From Mangrovicella endophytica (GTDB lineage: Bacteria > Pseudomonadota > Alphaproteobacteria > Rhizobiales > Rhizobiaceae): a stretch of 64,000 nt of DNA. The position numbers and the translations under genes were made by a program. Positions 57,279 through 64,000 of this stretch are shown in pieces; positions within the stretch are counted from its first letter, which is position 1; every line of letters begins with the position of its first letter. Under the pieces are notes generated by a model that worked only from the letters and a program-made list of their open reading frames with translations, did no database searches and was not told the origin of the DNA. The stretch covers positions 434,001 to 498,000 of the forward strand of contig NZ_PKMZ01000003.1 in assembly GCF_002893625.1 (NCBI RefSeq), given 5' to 3'.

Positions 57279-58169
57279 CTAACACCCATGCTTCTCTGCC
57301 CACTGCCGGAGCGTCATGGTCTTCAAGCCAAAGGAATGCGCGACTTCGGGGCGCGCGGGCAGTCCAACCTCATTATGCCACTCCTGCGCTTCCACCATCG
57401 GCACCATGAATCCCACCGCGATGACTTGCTCAGGGCTCATGGCTGGTGCCTCGATCGTCCGCCCCCACGCTGATGAAAGGATCGTGGCGACTTCGGGCAT
57501 CGTCAGGAAATCGCCCGCCAGCTCGACGGTAGCACGGTTAAACCGGTCGCGCTCACGGAAGGCAGTCGCAGCGGCACCACCGATATCGTCCACTGCGATC
57601 AGCGGAACAGGAGCGCAGGGATCATAAGCTGTCACCAAACGGTCGCCTCGCAGAATATAAGGTATGTTCTCCATGAAGAAGGCCGGGCGCAGGATAGTCC
57701 AGAAGGGAAAGCCTGCCGCGCGAACGCAATCCTCAAGTTGCCCCTTTATAACGACGCTGTTGTTATCAGTCCGCCTCTCGGCCCAGCCCGATTGACGATA
57801 ATAGTCTCCGACCCCCGTCGCCGTCGTCTGGATGAAATGCGTCACCCCTGCGATTTTGGACGCATCGACCAGGTTGCGGCCCCTCACGCCTTCCGTGTCG
57901 GCTTCCAAATTGTCGAAATCCGGGTTTTGGACCGAGAATACGCCATAGGCGCCGGAACAAGCCGAAATCAGCGTCCCGCGATCATCGAGATCGCCAACGA
58001 CCAACGTGGCCCCTAGGGCTTCCAGCGCGCCTGCCGCCTCGGCCTTTGGGTTGCGAACCAGCGCATGAACCAGCGCCCCCTCGGCGAGAAGCGCGCGGGC
58101 GGTCGCGCCGCCCTGCTTTCCCGTCGCTCCTGTCACCAGGATCGGACCGAGTTCCTTGAGAGCTGTCAT
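57279..58169 (-). CDS. NmrA-family NAD(P)-binding protein
   Basis: A 296-residue atypical short-chain dehydrogenase-like protein: 'ILVTGATGKQGGATARALLAEG' at the N-terminus, 'VHALVRNPKAEAA' and 'VVGDLDDRGTLISACSGAYGVF' are NmrA/QOR2-like. Members sense the NAD(P) redox state or reduce quinones. ATG 58169 follows GGGGAGA and gives the standard start. It is divergent from a TetR gene with a likely operator in the 146-base gap. Confidence 0.9.
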   Translation of the reverse strand: MTALKELGPILVTGATGKQGGATARALLAEGALVHALVRNPKAEAAGALEALGATLVVGDLDDRGTLISACSGAYGVFSVQNPDFDNLEADTEGVRGRNLVDASKIAGVTHFIQTTATGVGDYYRQSGWAERRTDNNSVVIKGQLEDCVRAAGFPFWTILRPAFFMENIPYILRGDRLVTAYDPCAPVPLIAVDDIGGAAATAFRERDRFNRATVELAGDFLTMPEVATILSSAWGRTIEAPAMSPEQVIAVGFMVPMVEAQEWHNEVGLPARPEVAHSFGLKTMTLRQWAEKHGC

Positions 58170-58253
58170 GCTATCTCCCCTACCAACGAGCCCCTGGAAC
58201 GACATGGTGATCGAGCGGCTTGCAGCGGGTGCTAGCGCGCTCACAACATTATT

Positions 58254-58269
58254 GCAACGTGTTTGTTGC
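58254..58269. promoter_or_regulatory. candidate TetR operator GCAAC-N6-GTTGC
   Basis: Perfect inverted pentamers around six bases lie in the gap between the NmrA and TetR genes. The divergent layout is the usual one for a TetR repressor of the neighbouring gene. Confidence 0.5.
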
Positions 58270-58315
58270 TTTAATTGACTTTATTCTGGCAGGTCTTCGG
58301 GATAAGAGTGCCCCG

Positions 58316-58912
58316 ATGACAACGAAACCGTTGACGAAACGGAAGCGCGGCGCGCCGTTGATCGCGCAGATCCTGGACGCGGCGCTCGCGGAAATTGCGC
58401 GCGTCGGGCCTAATGACCTGTCTATCGACGAGGTCGCCAAGCGCGCTAACGTCAACAAAACAACCATCTATCGCCGATGGCCTAGCCCCGAGGCGCTCGT
58501 GTTCGCGGCCTTCGAACACGGCTCGACGACCGCGCCGATGCCGAACACGGGATCCTTGAGAACCGATGTCATTGAAAGCCTGAAGCTGATGCGTGAAGTC
58601 TGCAAGACACCGGCCATGCTCTCGTTGGCGCGCATGCAACTTACCGGCGAGTTTACCGGAGAGCTTGGTGCGATGGTCAGGGCGCGCATCGAATGCGGTG
58701 ACTGCGACACGTTGATCATGTTCAAGCGTGCGCTGGCGCGCGGGGAGCTGCCGCCCAGCACGGATATCGGACTCGTGCGCGATGTGGTTCTCGGCAGCGC
58801 ACAGTATCAACTTTACTTTCGGGATGCCATGCTTCCGGACTACAAGCTCGAGCAGATCGTCGGCATGACGTTGGCCGGCGCGGGCTACACGCCTCCTACG
58901 GCAGACCGCTAG
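58316..58912 (+). CDS. TetR-family transcriptional regulator
   Basis: A 198-residue regulator with helix-turn-helix 'LSIDEVAKRANVNKTTIYRRW' (about residues 35-55) and a C-terminal ligand domain of the TetR_C_11-like type ('LRTDVIESLKLMREVCKTPA'). ATG 58316 gives the normal basic start 'MTTKPLTKRKRGAP'. It probably represses the divergent NmrA-like gene. The inducer is unknown. Confidence 0.9.
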   Translation: MTTKPLTKRKRGAPLIAQILDAALAEIARVGPNDLSIDEVAKRANVNKTTIYRRWPSPEALVFAAFEHGSTTAPMPNTGSLRTDVIESLKLMREVCKTPAMLSLARMQLTGEFTGELGAMVRARIECGDCDTLIMFKRALARGELPPSTDIGLVRDVVLGSAQYQLYFRDAMLPDYKLEQIVGMTLAGAGYTPPTADR

Positions 58913-58995
58913 GTCGCATAACGCGCCTCACTTCAAGGTGCGCCTGCGTGAGCGTGGCGACCTCCGTTACTGGGCGGCAATATATTTGGCGCGTG

Positions 58996-59257
58996 CGGCG
59001 AGCTGGACCTGAAAGCGTTCGCCGAAGCGCAACGGGGTTGGAGCCTCACCGGCCTTGATCCATCGGCGCATATGCTTGAGCTGGCGCGAGACGTGCTGGG
59101 CCGCTCGTTACCCGTATCACTTTGCAGGAGGGCTTCATCGACTATGCTCCGGCGGGGCCATTCGATGGTGCTACCCGCCTGCTGACGATGCACCTCCTTG
59201 GCCGGACAGATCGGTTCGGTTGCACGTCCTTCCGGAGGTGCGCCACCGGCTATAATC
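58996..59257 (+). pseudogene. decayed SAM-dependent methyltransferase
   Basis: Pieces of a class I methyltransferase appear in three successive frames: 'GWSLTGLDPSAHMLELARDV' (motifs II-III region), then 'EGFIDYAPAGPFDGATRLL', then 'EVRHRL' of the usual 'LREVRRRLKPG'. Each change of frame needs a small indel. The start, the SAM glycine motif and the C-terminus are missing, so it is a remnant between the TetR gene and an AraC gene. The rest of 58913-59310 shows nothing else. Confidence 0.7.
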
Positions 59258-59310
59258 GGGCCATTCGCAATTCGATCAAGGCCGCGGGGACTACGCCATC
59301 GCAACGACAG

Positions 59311-60141
59311 TTATCTCGCGCTTGTGGCTGCATCTTTAGCAACGTACCTCTCGGCCATGTAACGACCTGGCGACGCGCCCAACGCTTTCCTGAACATGGT
59401 GACGAAGCTTGGCACGCTCTCATAGCCGAGGCCAGCGGCGACCTGCTGGATCGTCATGCCGCCCGCCATCCATTTCACCGCCAGCACAATCCCCATCTGC
59501 TGGCGCCAGCGGCCGAAGCTCATGCCGGTCTCGCGGCGAATGAGGCGCAGTAGCGTGCGCTCGCTGAGGCCTGCGCGGCTCGCCCAGCTCTCCACCGTAT
59601 CCCGGTTGGAGGGCGCCTCTAACATCGCATCGAGAATCTGACGCAGGCGCGGGTCCGCCGGCACCGGCAAGTGGAGGTCTTCGACCCGCGCTGAGGCCAG
59701 CTCGTCGAACAGTACCGAGACGAGGCGCGAATTGGCGCCCGCTTCCTCATAGAGCAGCGGAAAATTGGCGGCGCGAATCAGCAACTCGCGCAGCAACGGT
59801 GTGACCGCGACGGCGCAGCAGCTTGTCGGCAGACCAACGTCGAGGCCGCCGGCGAAGAAGGCGCCGTAGCCCTCGACCGCGCCGGTCACTTTGATGGCGT
59901 GGACCGACCCGCCTGGAATCCAGATCGCACTGCGCGGCGGCACGATCCAGAGCCCGCTCTCGACCTCGCAGCTGAGAGCGCCACGCTGAACCAGCAGCAA
60001 CTGGCTTTTGGCATGATGGTGCATTTCCAGTTCGAAGTCCCCGAATGTCTCCGACGCGAAGCCATAGGTGACGAGCGGGCGCGGCACGTCATCGGGCTCG
60101 ATCCAGTCGTCTTCGGCGGACAAGTCCGTCAGCAGCGGCAT
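59311..60141 (-). CDS. AraC-family transcriptional regulator with cupin sensor
   Basis: A 276-residue regulator: N-terminal cupin-like arm ('FELEMHHHAKSQLLLVQRGAL', 'PPRSAIWIPGGSVHAIKV') and C-terminal double helix-turn-helix ('SWASRAGLSERTLLRLIRRE' and 'GYESVPSFVTMFRKALGASPG'). It is divergent from the O-methyltransferase gene and is the likely activator of that three-gene unit. The small-molecule signal is unknown. Confidence 0.92.
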   Translation of the reverse strand: MPLLTDLSAEDDWIEPDDVPRPLVTYGFASETFGDFELEMHHHAKSQLLLVQRGALSCEVESGLWIVPPRSAIWIPGGSVHAIKVTGAVEGYGAFFAGGLDVGLPTSCCAVAVTPLLRELLIRAANFPLLYEEAGANSRLVSVLFDELASARVEDLHLPVPADPRLRQILDAMLEAPSNRDTVESWASRAGLSERTLLRLIRRETGMSFGRWRQQMGIVLAVKWMAGGMTIQQVAAGLGYESVPSFVTMFRKALGASPGRYMAERYVAKDAATSAR

Positions 60142-60271
60142 GGCGCCTCAAGCGGTTTGGCGGATTTGAGTAACAAATTATCAGTCCTTCGGAATGACGC
60201 CAGAGGCTCCAGCCTGTATTTTCGAAAAGCGGCCTGTCAAGTGATCGCCAGCGGCCGCGGAAAGGACAGTC

Positions 60272-60967
60272 GTGAATACTCTGAACATCCAGCCAGTCGC
60301 CGACCTCCTCGCTAAGCTTCACCAGGAGGCCGAAGTCACCGACGCGCCCTTCATCGAAGAAATGATGACTCGCCTGCAGGCGTCCGGCGATACGCTCGAA
60401 CATGCAGCGGCCGAGTTGGTGGCACAGGAGCGCGACGATTACCGGCACGCCTATCGCGAGCATGCCGACCACTTCCTGTCGATCACGCCGCAATATGGCC
60501 GGTTCCTCTACGCGATCGCGCGAGCTTGTCGGGCTGCGCGCATTGTCGAATTCGGCACCTCGATGGGCATCTCCACCATCTATCTCGCCGCCGCGCTGCG
60601 CGACAATGGTGGCGGCCAGTTGATCGGCTCCGAATTGGAACCGGCCAAGGTGGCGCGGGCGCGGGGACACATCCAAGCCGCAGGTCTGTCGGACTTGGTC
60701 GAAATCCGCGAAGGCGAGGCACTGGAGACCTTGCAGGATGTCGGCGGGACGGTCGATCTGGCTCTCATCGATGGCGCATGGTCGCTCTATCTCCCCGTGC
60801 TCAAGCTGATCGAGCCGCGCTTGCGCCCCGGCGCGGTGGTGCTCGGCGAGAATGGTTTCGCGGCGGACTATCGCGACTATGTCCGCGATCCCTCCAACGG
60901 CTATGTGGCGCACACGCTGCCGATCGACGAGGGGCGCGGCAACGAATTCGCCGTGCGGGTCGGCTGA
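60272..60967 (+). CDS. O-methyltransferase-like SAM-dependent enzyme
   Basis: A 231-residue methyltransferase of the catechol/caffeoyl-CoA O-methyltransferase group: motif I 'RIVEFGTSMGISTIYLAAAL', acidic 'GSELEPAKVARAR', and 'LALIDGAWSLYLPVLKLIEP' where a metal-binding Asp is expected. It would methylate a hydroxyl group on a small molecule. GTG start at 60272 with AAAGGA upstream. Its stop overlaps the next gene (TGATG), so it forms an operon with a flavoreductase and an FAD monooxygenase. Confidence 0.87.
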   Translation: MNTLNIQPVADLLAKLHQEAEVTDAPFIEEMMTRLQASGDTLEHAAAELVAQERDDYRHAYREHADHFLSITPQYGRFLYAIARACRAARIVEFGTSMGISTIYLAAALRDNGGGQLIGSELEPAKVARARGHIQAAGLSDLVEIREGEALETLQDVGGTVDLALIDGAWSLYLPVLKLIEPRLRPGAVVLGENGFAADYRDYVRDPSNGYVAHTLPIDEGRGNEFAVRVG

Positions 60968-61710
60968 TGACCAGCCCGGACATGGGCGGCGCGCTCGCCA
61001 AGGCACCCGGCCGTCTCAGCCAGGCGATCACCCGCCTTTTCATGCGGGCCGCCACGGTCGCAGCGATTAACGATGTCGCGGATCGTTTCCGTCTGGTGAC
61101 GCTTCAAGACGACAGCCTGGCCCGCGTCGCGTGGACGCCGGGTCAGAAGGTCCAGATCACGATGGGCTCTGCGTTCGTCGCGCGGAGCTACACGCCGATC
61201 GACTGGGACGCTCAGCGCGGACGCGGCCGGATACTTGGCTATGCGCATGGCGACGGGCCCGGCAGCGCGTGGCTGCTCGGCTTGCGGGTCGGCGATGGCT
61301 GCAACCTGTTCGGGCCGCGCCGGTCGCTCGACGTCGCGGGCCTCCGCGGCCCGCTCGCCGTCTTCGGCGACGAAACCTCGATCGGGCTGGGTTACGCGCT
61401 GGCGCAGGCGGACCAGACGCGATCGGTTGCGTGCTACTTCGAGGTCAGTGACGAGGTGAGCACCGGGCAGGCGGTCACAGCGCTCGGCATCGGAAGGGTC
61501 CGGCTCTTTGCCCGGCGCAGTGACGAAACCCAGATCGCGCGGATGGAAGCCGAGCTGCCCGGCCTCGCCGAGGCCGGCGCATCCTTCGTGCTAACCGGAA
61601 AGGCCGGAACGGTCCAGCGGCTGCGACAAGCGCTCAAGCGCCATCAGGTTGCGGCAAACCGCATTGCCGCCAAGGCCTATTGGGCGCCCGGCAAGACCGG
61701 ACTGGACTGA
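60967..61710 (+). CDS. siderophore-interacting protein-like FAD reductase
   Basis: A 247-residue SIP/ViuB-type ferredoxin-reductase fold protein: 'GQKVQITMGSAFVARSYTPI' carries the FAD-binding Arg-x-Tyr-Thr motif and 'LAVFGDETSIGLGYALA' the second domain; 'AYWAPGKTGLD' matches the family 'YWxxG' end. Such proteins reduce ferric siderophores or pass electrons from NAD(P)H. With a methyltransferase and a flavin monooxygenase it may serve as electron donor (inference). ATG 60967 shares a base with the previous stop. Confidence 0.85.
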   Translation: MTSPDMGGALAKAPGRLSQAITRLFMRAATVAAINDVADRFRLVTLQDDSLARVAWTPGQKVQITMGSAFVARSYTPIDWDAQRGRGRILGYAHGDGPGSAWLLGLRVGDGCNLFGPRRSLDVAGLRGPLAVFGDETSIGLGYALAQADQTRSVACYFEVSDEVSTGQAVTALGIGRVRLFARRSDETQIARMEAELPGLAEAGASFVLTGKAGTVQRLRQALKRHQVAANRIAAKAYWAPGKTGLD

Positions 61711-61748
61711 GATATGCCGCGTCGCGGTCGATCAACGAGAGATGCGTT

Positions 61749-62948
61749 ATGGAAATCGCGAAGAAGATCCTGATCTGCGGGGCTGGCATCGCTGGCCCAA
61801 CCTGCGCCTATTGGCTTCACCGCTACGGCTACTCGGTCGTGATCGCCGAGCGCGCCAAGACCCTGCGTGACGGCGGGCAGAATGTCGACATCAAAGGTGC
61901 TGGCCAGGAGGTCATCAGGAAGATGGGGCTCGCCGAGAAAATCGAGGCGCGCAACACGCAGGAGCAAGGGCAAAAATATTTCGATGCAGCCGGCGAGCTC
62001 GTCGCGACCTTCCCCAAGGGCGCTTTCGGCGGCCTCACTGCCGACTTCGAGATCCTGCGCGGCGACTTCGCGCAGATTCTTTATGAGGCCACGCGAGATA
62101 TCTGCGACTATCGCTTCAGCACCTTCGTCACCGGCCTCACCGAGACGGCCGATGGTGTCTCGGTCACGTTCAACGACGGCACGGCAGAAGACTTCGAACT
62201 GGTGATTTGCGCCGAGGGGCTTAATTCCGTGACGCGCGCGATGATCCTGGGGGACAAGACGGAGCTTCGCTACTTCGGCGCCTATATGGCGTTCTTCAAC
62301 ATCCCACGTTGTCCCGAGGACGACAATTGGGCATGGACAGTCAACGGCATCGGCGGAACGTTCATCACGCTGCGGCCGGGCACCGAGAGCCACACGACCG
62401 TGCTCATGACCTTCCTTCGCGAGAAGCCCGACATCGCGGCCGACGACAATGCGGCGCGCAAGACAGTGCTGCTGCGGGCCTTGGAGGGGCGCGGCACGAT
62501 CGCCGACCGCATCAGCGCAGCGCTCGGCTCCGTCGACGACTTTTACTTCGGCCCGATGAGCCAGGTTCACGCGTCGACTTGGTCGAAGGGTCGCTTCGTG
62601 ATGATCGGCGATGCGGCGCACAGCCCGACGCCGTTCACCGGCGAGGGTACGGCGCTGGCGCTGGTCGGCGCCTATGTGCTCGCCGGCGAAATCAAAGGCC
62701 GCGCCGATCACCGCGCCGCGTTCGAGGCGTATGAATCGCTTGTGCGACCCTATGCCGAGGCGTCGCAGCGTAAGATGAATCCGACACTCATTCGCCTGAT
62801 GCACGTCAAGAGCGGCTTTGGCGTGGCCGTCACCCGCTTGATCCAGCGCTTTTTCGCGAACAGCAGCGTTCAGAAGATGCTCAAGCCGAGCGACGCCACG
62901 CGGGCCAAGCGGAGGCGGAAGGATTTCCACCTCTCAGATTATGCGTGA
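61749..62948 (+). CDS. FAD-dependent aromatic-type monooxygenase
   Basis: A 399-residue class A flavin monooxygenase. 'KILICGAGIAGPTCAYWLHR' is the FAD dinucleotide fold, 'ILRGDFAQIL' the Arg loop and 'GRFVMIGDAAHSPTPFTGEG' the GD motif that binds FAD ribityl. It hydroxylates a small, often aromatic, ring (PhzS/TetX/PHBH-like). ATG 61749 is chosen to give the standard start. It ends the AraC-divergent operon; 142 bases follow with no gene before the convergent TetR stop. Confidence 0.92.
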   Translation: MEIAKKILICGAGIAGPTCAYWLHRYGYSVVIAERAKTLRDGGQNVDIKGAGQEVIRKMGLAEKIEARNTQEQGQKYFDAAGELVATFPKGAFGGLTADFEILRGDFAQILYEATRDICDYRFSTFVTGLTETADGVSVTFNDGTAEDFELVICAEGLNSVTRAMILGDKTELRYFGAYMAFFNIPRCPEDDNWAWTVNGIGGTFITLRPGTESHTTVLMTFLREKPDIAADDNAARKTVLLRALEGRGTIADRISAALGSVDDFYFGPMSQVHASTWSKGRFVMIGDAAHSPTPFTGEGTALALVGAYVLAGEIKGRADHRAAFEAYESLVRPYAEASQRKMNPTLIRLMHVKSGFGVAVTRLIQRFFANSSVQKMLKPSDATRAKRRRKDFHLSDYA

Positions 62949-63090
62949 ACTTGGTAGCCATTTAAGCGACCGTCCCAGGGCACAGCCCGCGACATCGTCG
63001 CCGGCTCGCGCGACGCCTTTTTGGCGTAGTGCGTGAGAGTGCTAGAGGCGGGAAAACACACATTCTACGTGGCTTCAGAGGCGGGACGGC

Positions 63091-63735
63091 CTATGGTTTC
63101 GTGTAGGGCGTATCGACCATTGCCGCTTGAACGCCAAGCGCCCCCTTGTCGGCGATTGCAAGAAAGACGGCTTTTGCTGCCTCGCAATCTTGCCGTTGCT
63201 GGAAGACCCGATGCGCCTCGAGGAACGCCGTGGACCACGTCGCTATCAGCATGGCGGCAGCCAAGCGCGCGTCAGAGTCTGCAGGGTCATTTCCAAGGCA
63301 TTCGGCGAGAGACTCAGCCACCGCCTGCGTGAGTTCGTCACGTATCGCCCTCGCTCTAGCTTTCAGGGTTTCGCTGCGCTCTACCGTTTTGACGAAGTCT
63401 TGGCTGCGTCCTGAGAATTCGAGGTAAGGCGCCTGTTCCGCAATCAGCCGGTGGAGGAGCAGGCGTAGCGTCTCAATTGGAGATACGCTCAAATCGCGCT
63501 GGCGTATGGCTTCCCGCACCGCTTCGCGACCCTCTTCGTCGCGATCAAAGAACATATCTTCCTTTCGGGGAAAGTAATTGAAGACCGTCATCCGCCCGAC
63601 ATCCGCCGCGGCGGCAATTTCGTCCACCGTCACATTGTCGAAGCCCCGCTCCAGAAACAGGCGATCGGCAACTTGCGAGATCGCTCGCCGCATCGCGCGG
63701 CGCTTTCGAGATCGGATATCGGATGACTCTGGCAT
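63091..63735 (-). CDS. TetR-family transcriptional regulator
   Basis: A 214-residue regulator with 'VTVDEIAAAADVGRMTVFNYFP' as helix-turn-helix (about residues 35-56) and an all-helical ligand domain. ATG 63735. It is divergent from a short-chain dehydrogenase gene and has two clear palindromic sites in the 133-base gap, so it most likely represses itself and that gene. The ligand is not known. Confidence 0.92.
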   Translation of the reverse strand: MPESSDIRSRKRRAMRRAISQVADRLFLERGFDNVTVDEIAAAADVGRMTVFNYFPRKEDMFFDRDEEGREAVREAIRQRDLSVSPIETLRLLLHRLIAEQAPYLEFSGRSQDFVKTVERSETLKARARAIRDELTQAVAESLAECLGNDPADSDARLAAAMLIATWSTAFLEAHRVFQQRQDCEAAKAVFLAIADKGALGVQAAMVDTPYTKP

Positions 63736-63760
63736 ACCGCTATCCGTACCTCAGATCGTA

Positions 63761-63834
63761 TACCGAGTACATAATTTATTGACGCGGTAGCGTGCTGCGT
63801 GTAGAGAAATATATACTCGGTACAAAATTGTACC
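63761..63834. promoter_or_regulatory. TetR operators between the TetR gene and the short-chain dehydrogenase gene
   Basis: Two inverted TACCGAGTA / TACTCGGTA sites lie at 63761-63769 and 63814-63822, and the second adjoins a palindrome GGTACAA-AA-TTGTACC at 63819-63834 with perfect 7-bp arms. The gap is AT-rich, unlike its surroundings. The layout points to co-operative repressor binding over both start regions. Confidence 0.65.
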
Positions 63835-63868
63835 ACGAAGTTGGTTATCTGATGCGCGTGGAAGTGTC

Positions 63869-64000
63869 ATGGATATGAAAACTGCTTTGATCACCGGCGT
63901 CAGTCGCCCACTCGGGCTCGGGTTTGCCGTCGGTCGCCAACTCGCTGAGTTGGGATATCATGTGATTCTGACTGCCAGAGACATCGGCCAGGCGGAGCTT
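63869..64000 (+). CDS. short-chain dehydrogenase/reductase, N-terminal part
   Basis: The first 44 codons of an SDR run off the window end. 'KTALITGVSRPLGLGFAVGR' is the Rossmann Gly-x-x-x-Gly-x-Gly motif and 'GYHVILTAR' the second strand with the Arg that favours NADP. ATG 63869 has GGAAG upstream; ATG 63875 is an in-frame alternative. It is controlled by the divergent TetR gene. Confidence 0.88.
   Translation, partial: MDMKTALITGVSRPLGLGFAVGRQLAELGYHVILTARDIGQAEL

Noticed and set aside
57257-62962. Shared TGGTAGCCA flanking the 57-63 kb genes
   Set aside because: Only nine bases agree, which is expected by chance at this distance.

Overview
The window is GC-rich, densely packed bacterial DNA. 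The order ppx-rlmE ... guaB-MAPEG ... rsmB-guaA, the TPP-riboswitch thi operon, the OxyR-katA pair and the many ATGA-overlapped operons fit an alphaproteobacterium, most likely in the Hyphomicrobiales (Rhizobiales). This assignment rests on recognised protein families and gene order, not on a database search.

Layout. 1-8.2 kb: the end of an MHS-family transporter, a fused TRAP permease (DctQM), and on the other strand a thiamine operon under a TPP riboswitch (thiX-thiY-thiM-thiE-thiD-tenA) whose last gene is the TRAP binding protein DctP. The two TRAP parts converge on one TGATCA that holds both stop codons. 8.3-17.8 kb: GntR-ubiD-ubiX on the minus strand, divergent from an aldehyde dehydrogenase, a polar amino acid ABC transporter and a DAO-type flavoprotein; this looks like a catabolic unit using prenylated-FMN decarboxylation. 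17.8-27.1 kb: amidase, dipeptide-type binding protein and OppBCDF transporter, divergent from a large MalT/LuxR-type regulator. 27.2-47.3 kb: mostly housekeeping genes (tRNA-Gln, Ppx/GppA, RlmE, drug exporter, metallo-hydrolase, IMP dehydrogenase, MAPEG, two oxidoreductases, OxyR/catalase, RsmB, nucleosidase, GMP synthase).

From 47.3 kb the region turns accessory. A tyrosine integrase with putative arm-type repeats sits directly behind guaA, a known island insertion target, followed by an AlpA-type regulator, a DUF5818 gene and a TraR/DksA zinc-finger gene. Between 50.8 and 55.9 kb lies an MRJP-like, ABM-monooxygenase, aldo/keto reductase, heme-binding, zinc alcohol dehydrogenase cluster built around a perfect 16-bp palindrome. 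It carries rearrangement scars: a cut-off PfpI gene and a 26-bp copy of the MRJP gene start. Four copies of an 18-bp iteron-like repeat bracket 49.2-56.9 kb. A tRNA-Leu with two broken pairs follows, then NmrA/TetR, a decayed methyltransferase, an AraC/O-methyltransferase/flavoreductase/FAD-monooxygenase unit, and a TetR/SDR pair with clear operators.

The best candidates for undescribed biology are the TRAP transporter joined to the thiamine riboswitch operon, the palindrome-centred MRJP/ABM cluster, and the shared palindrome controlling integrase and AlpA.
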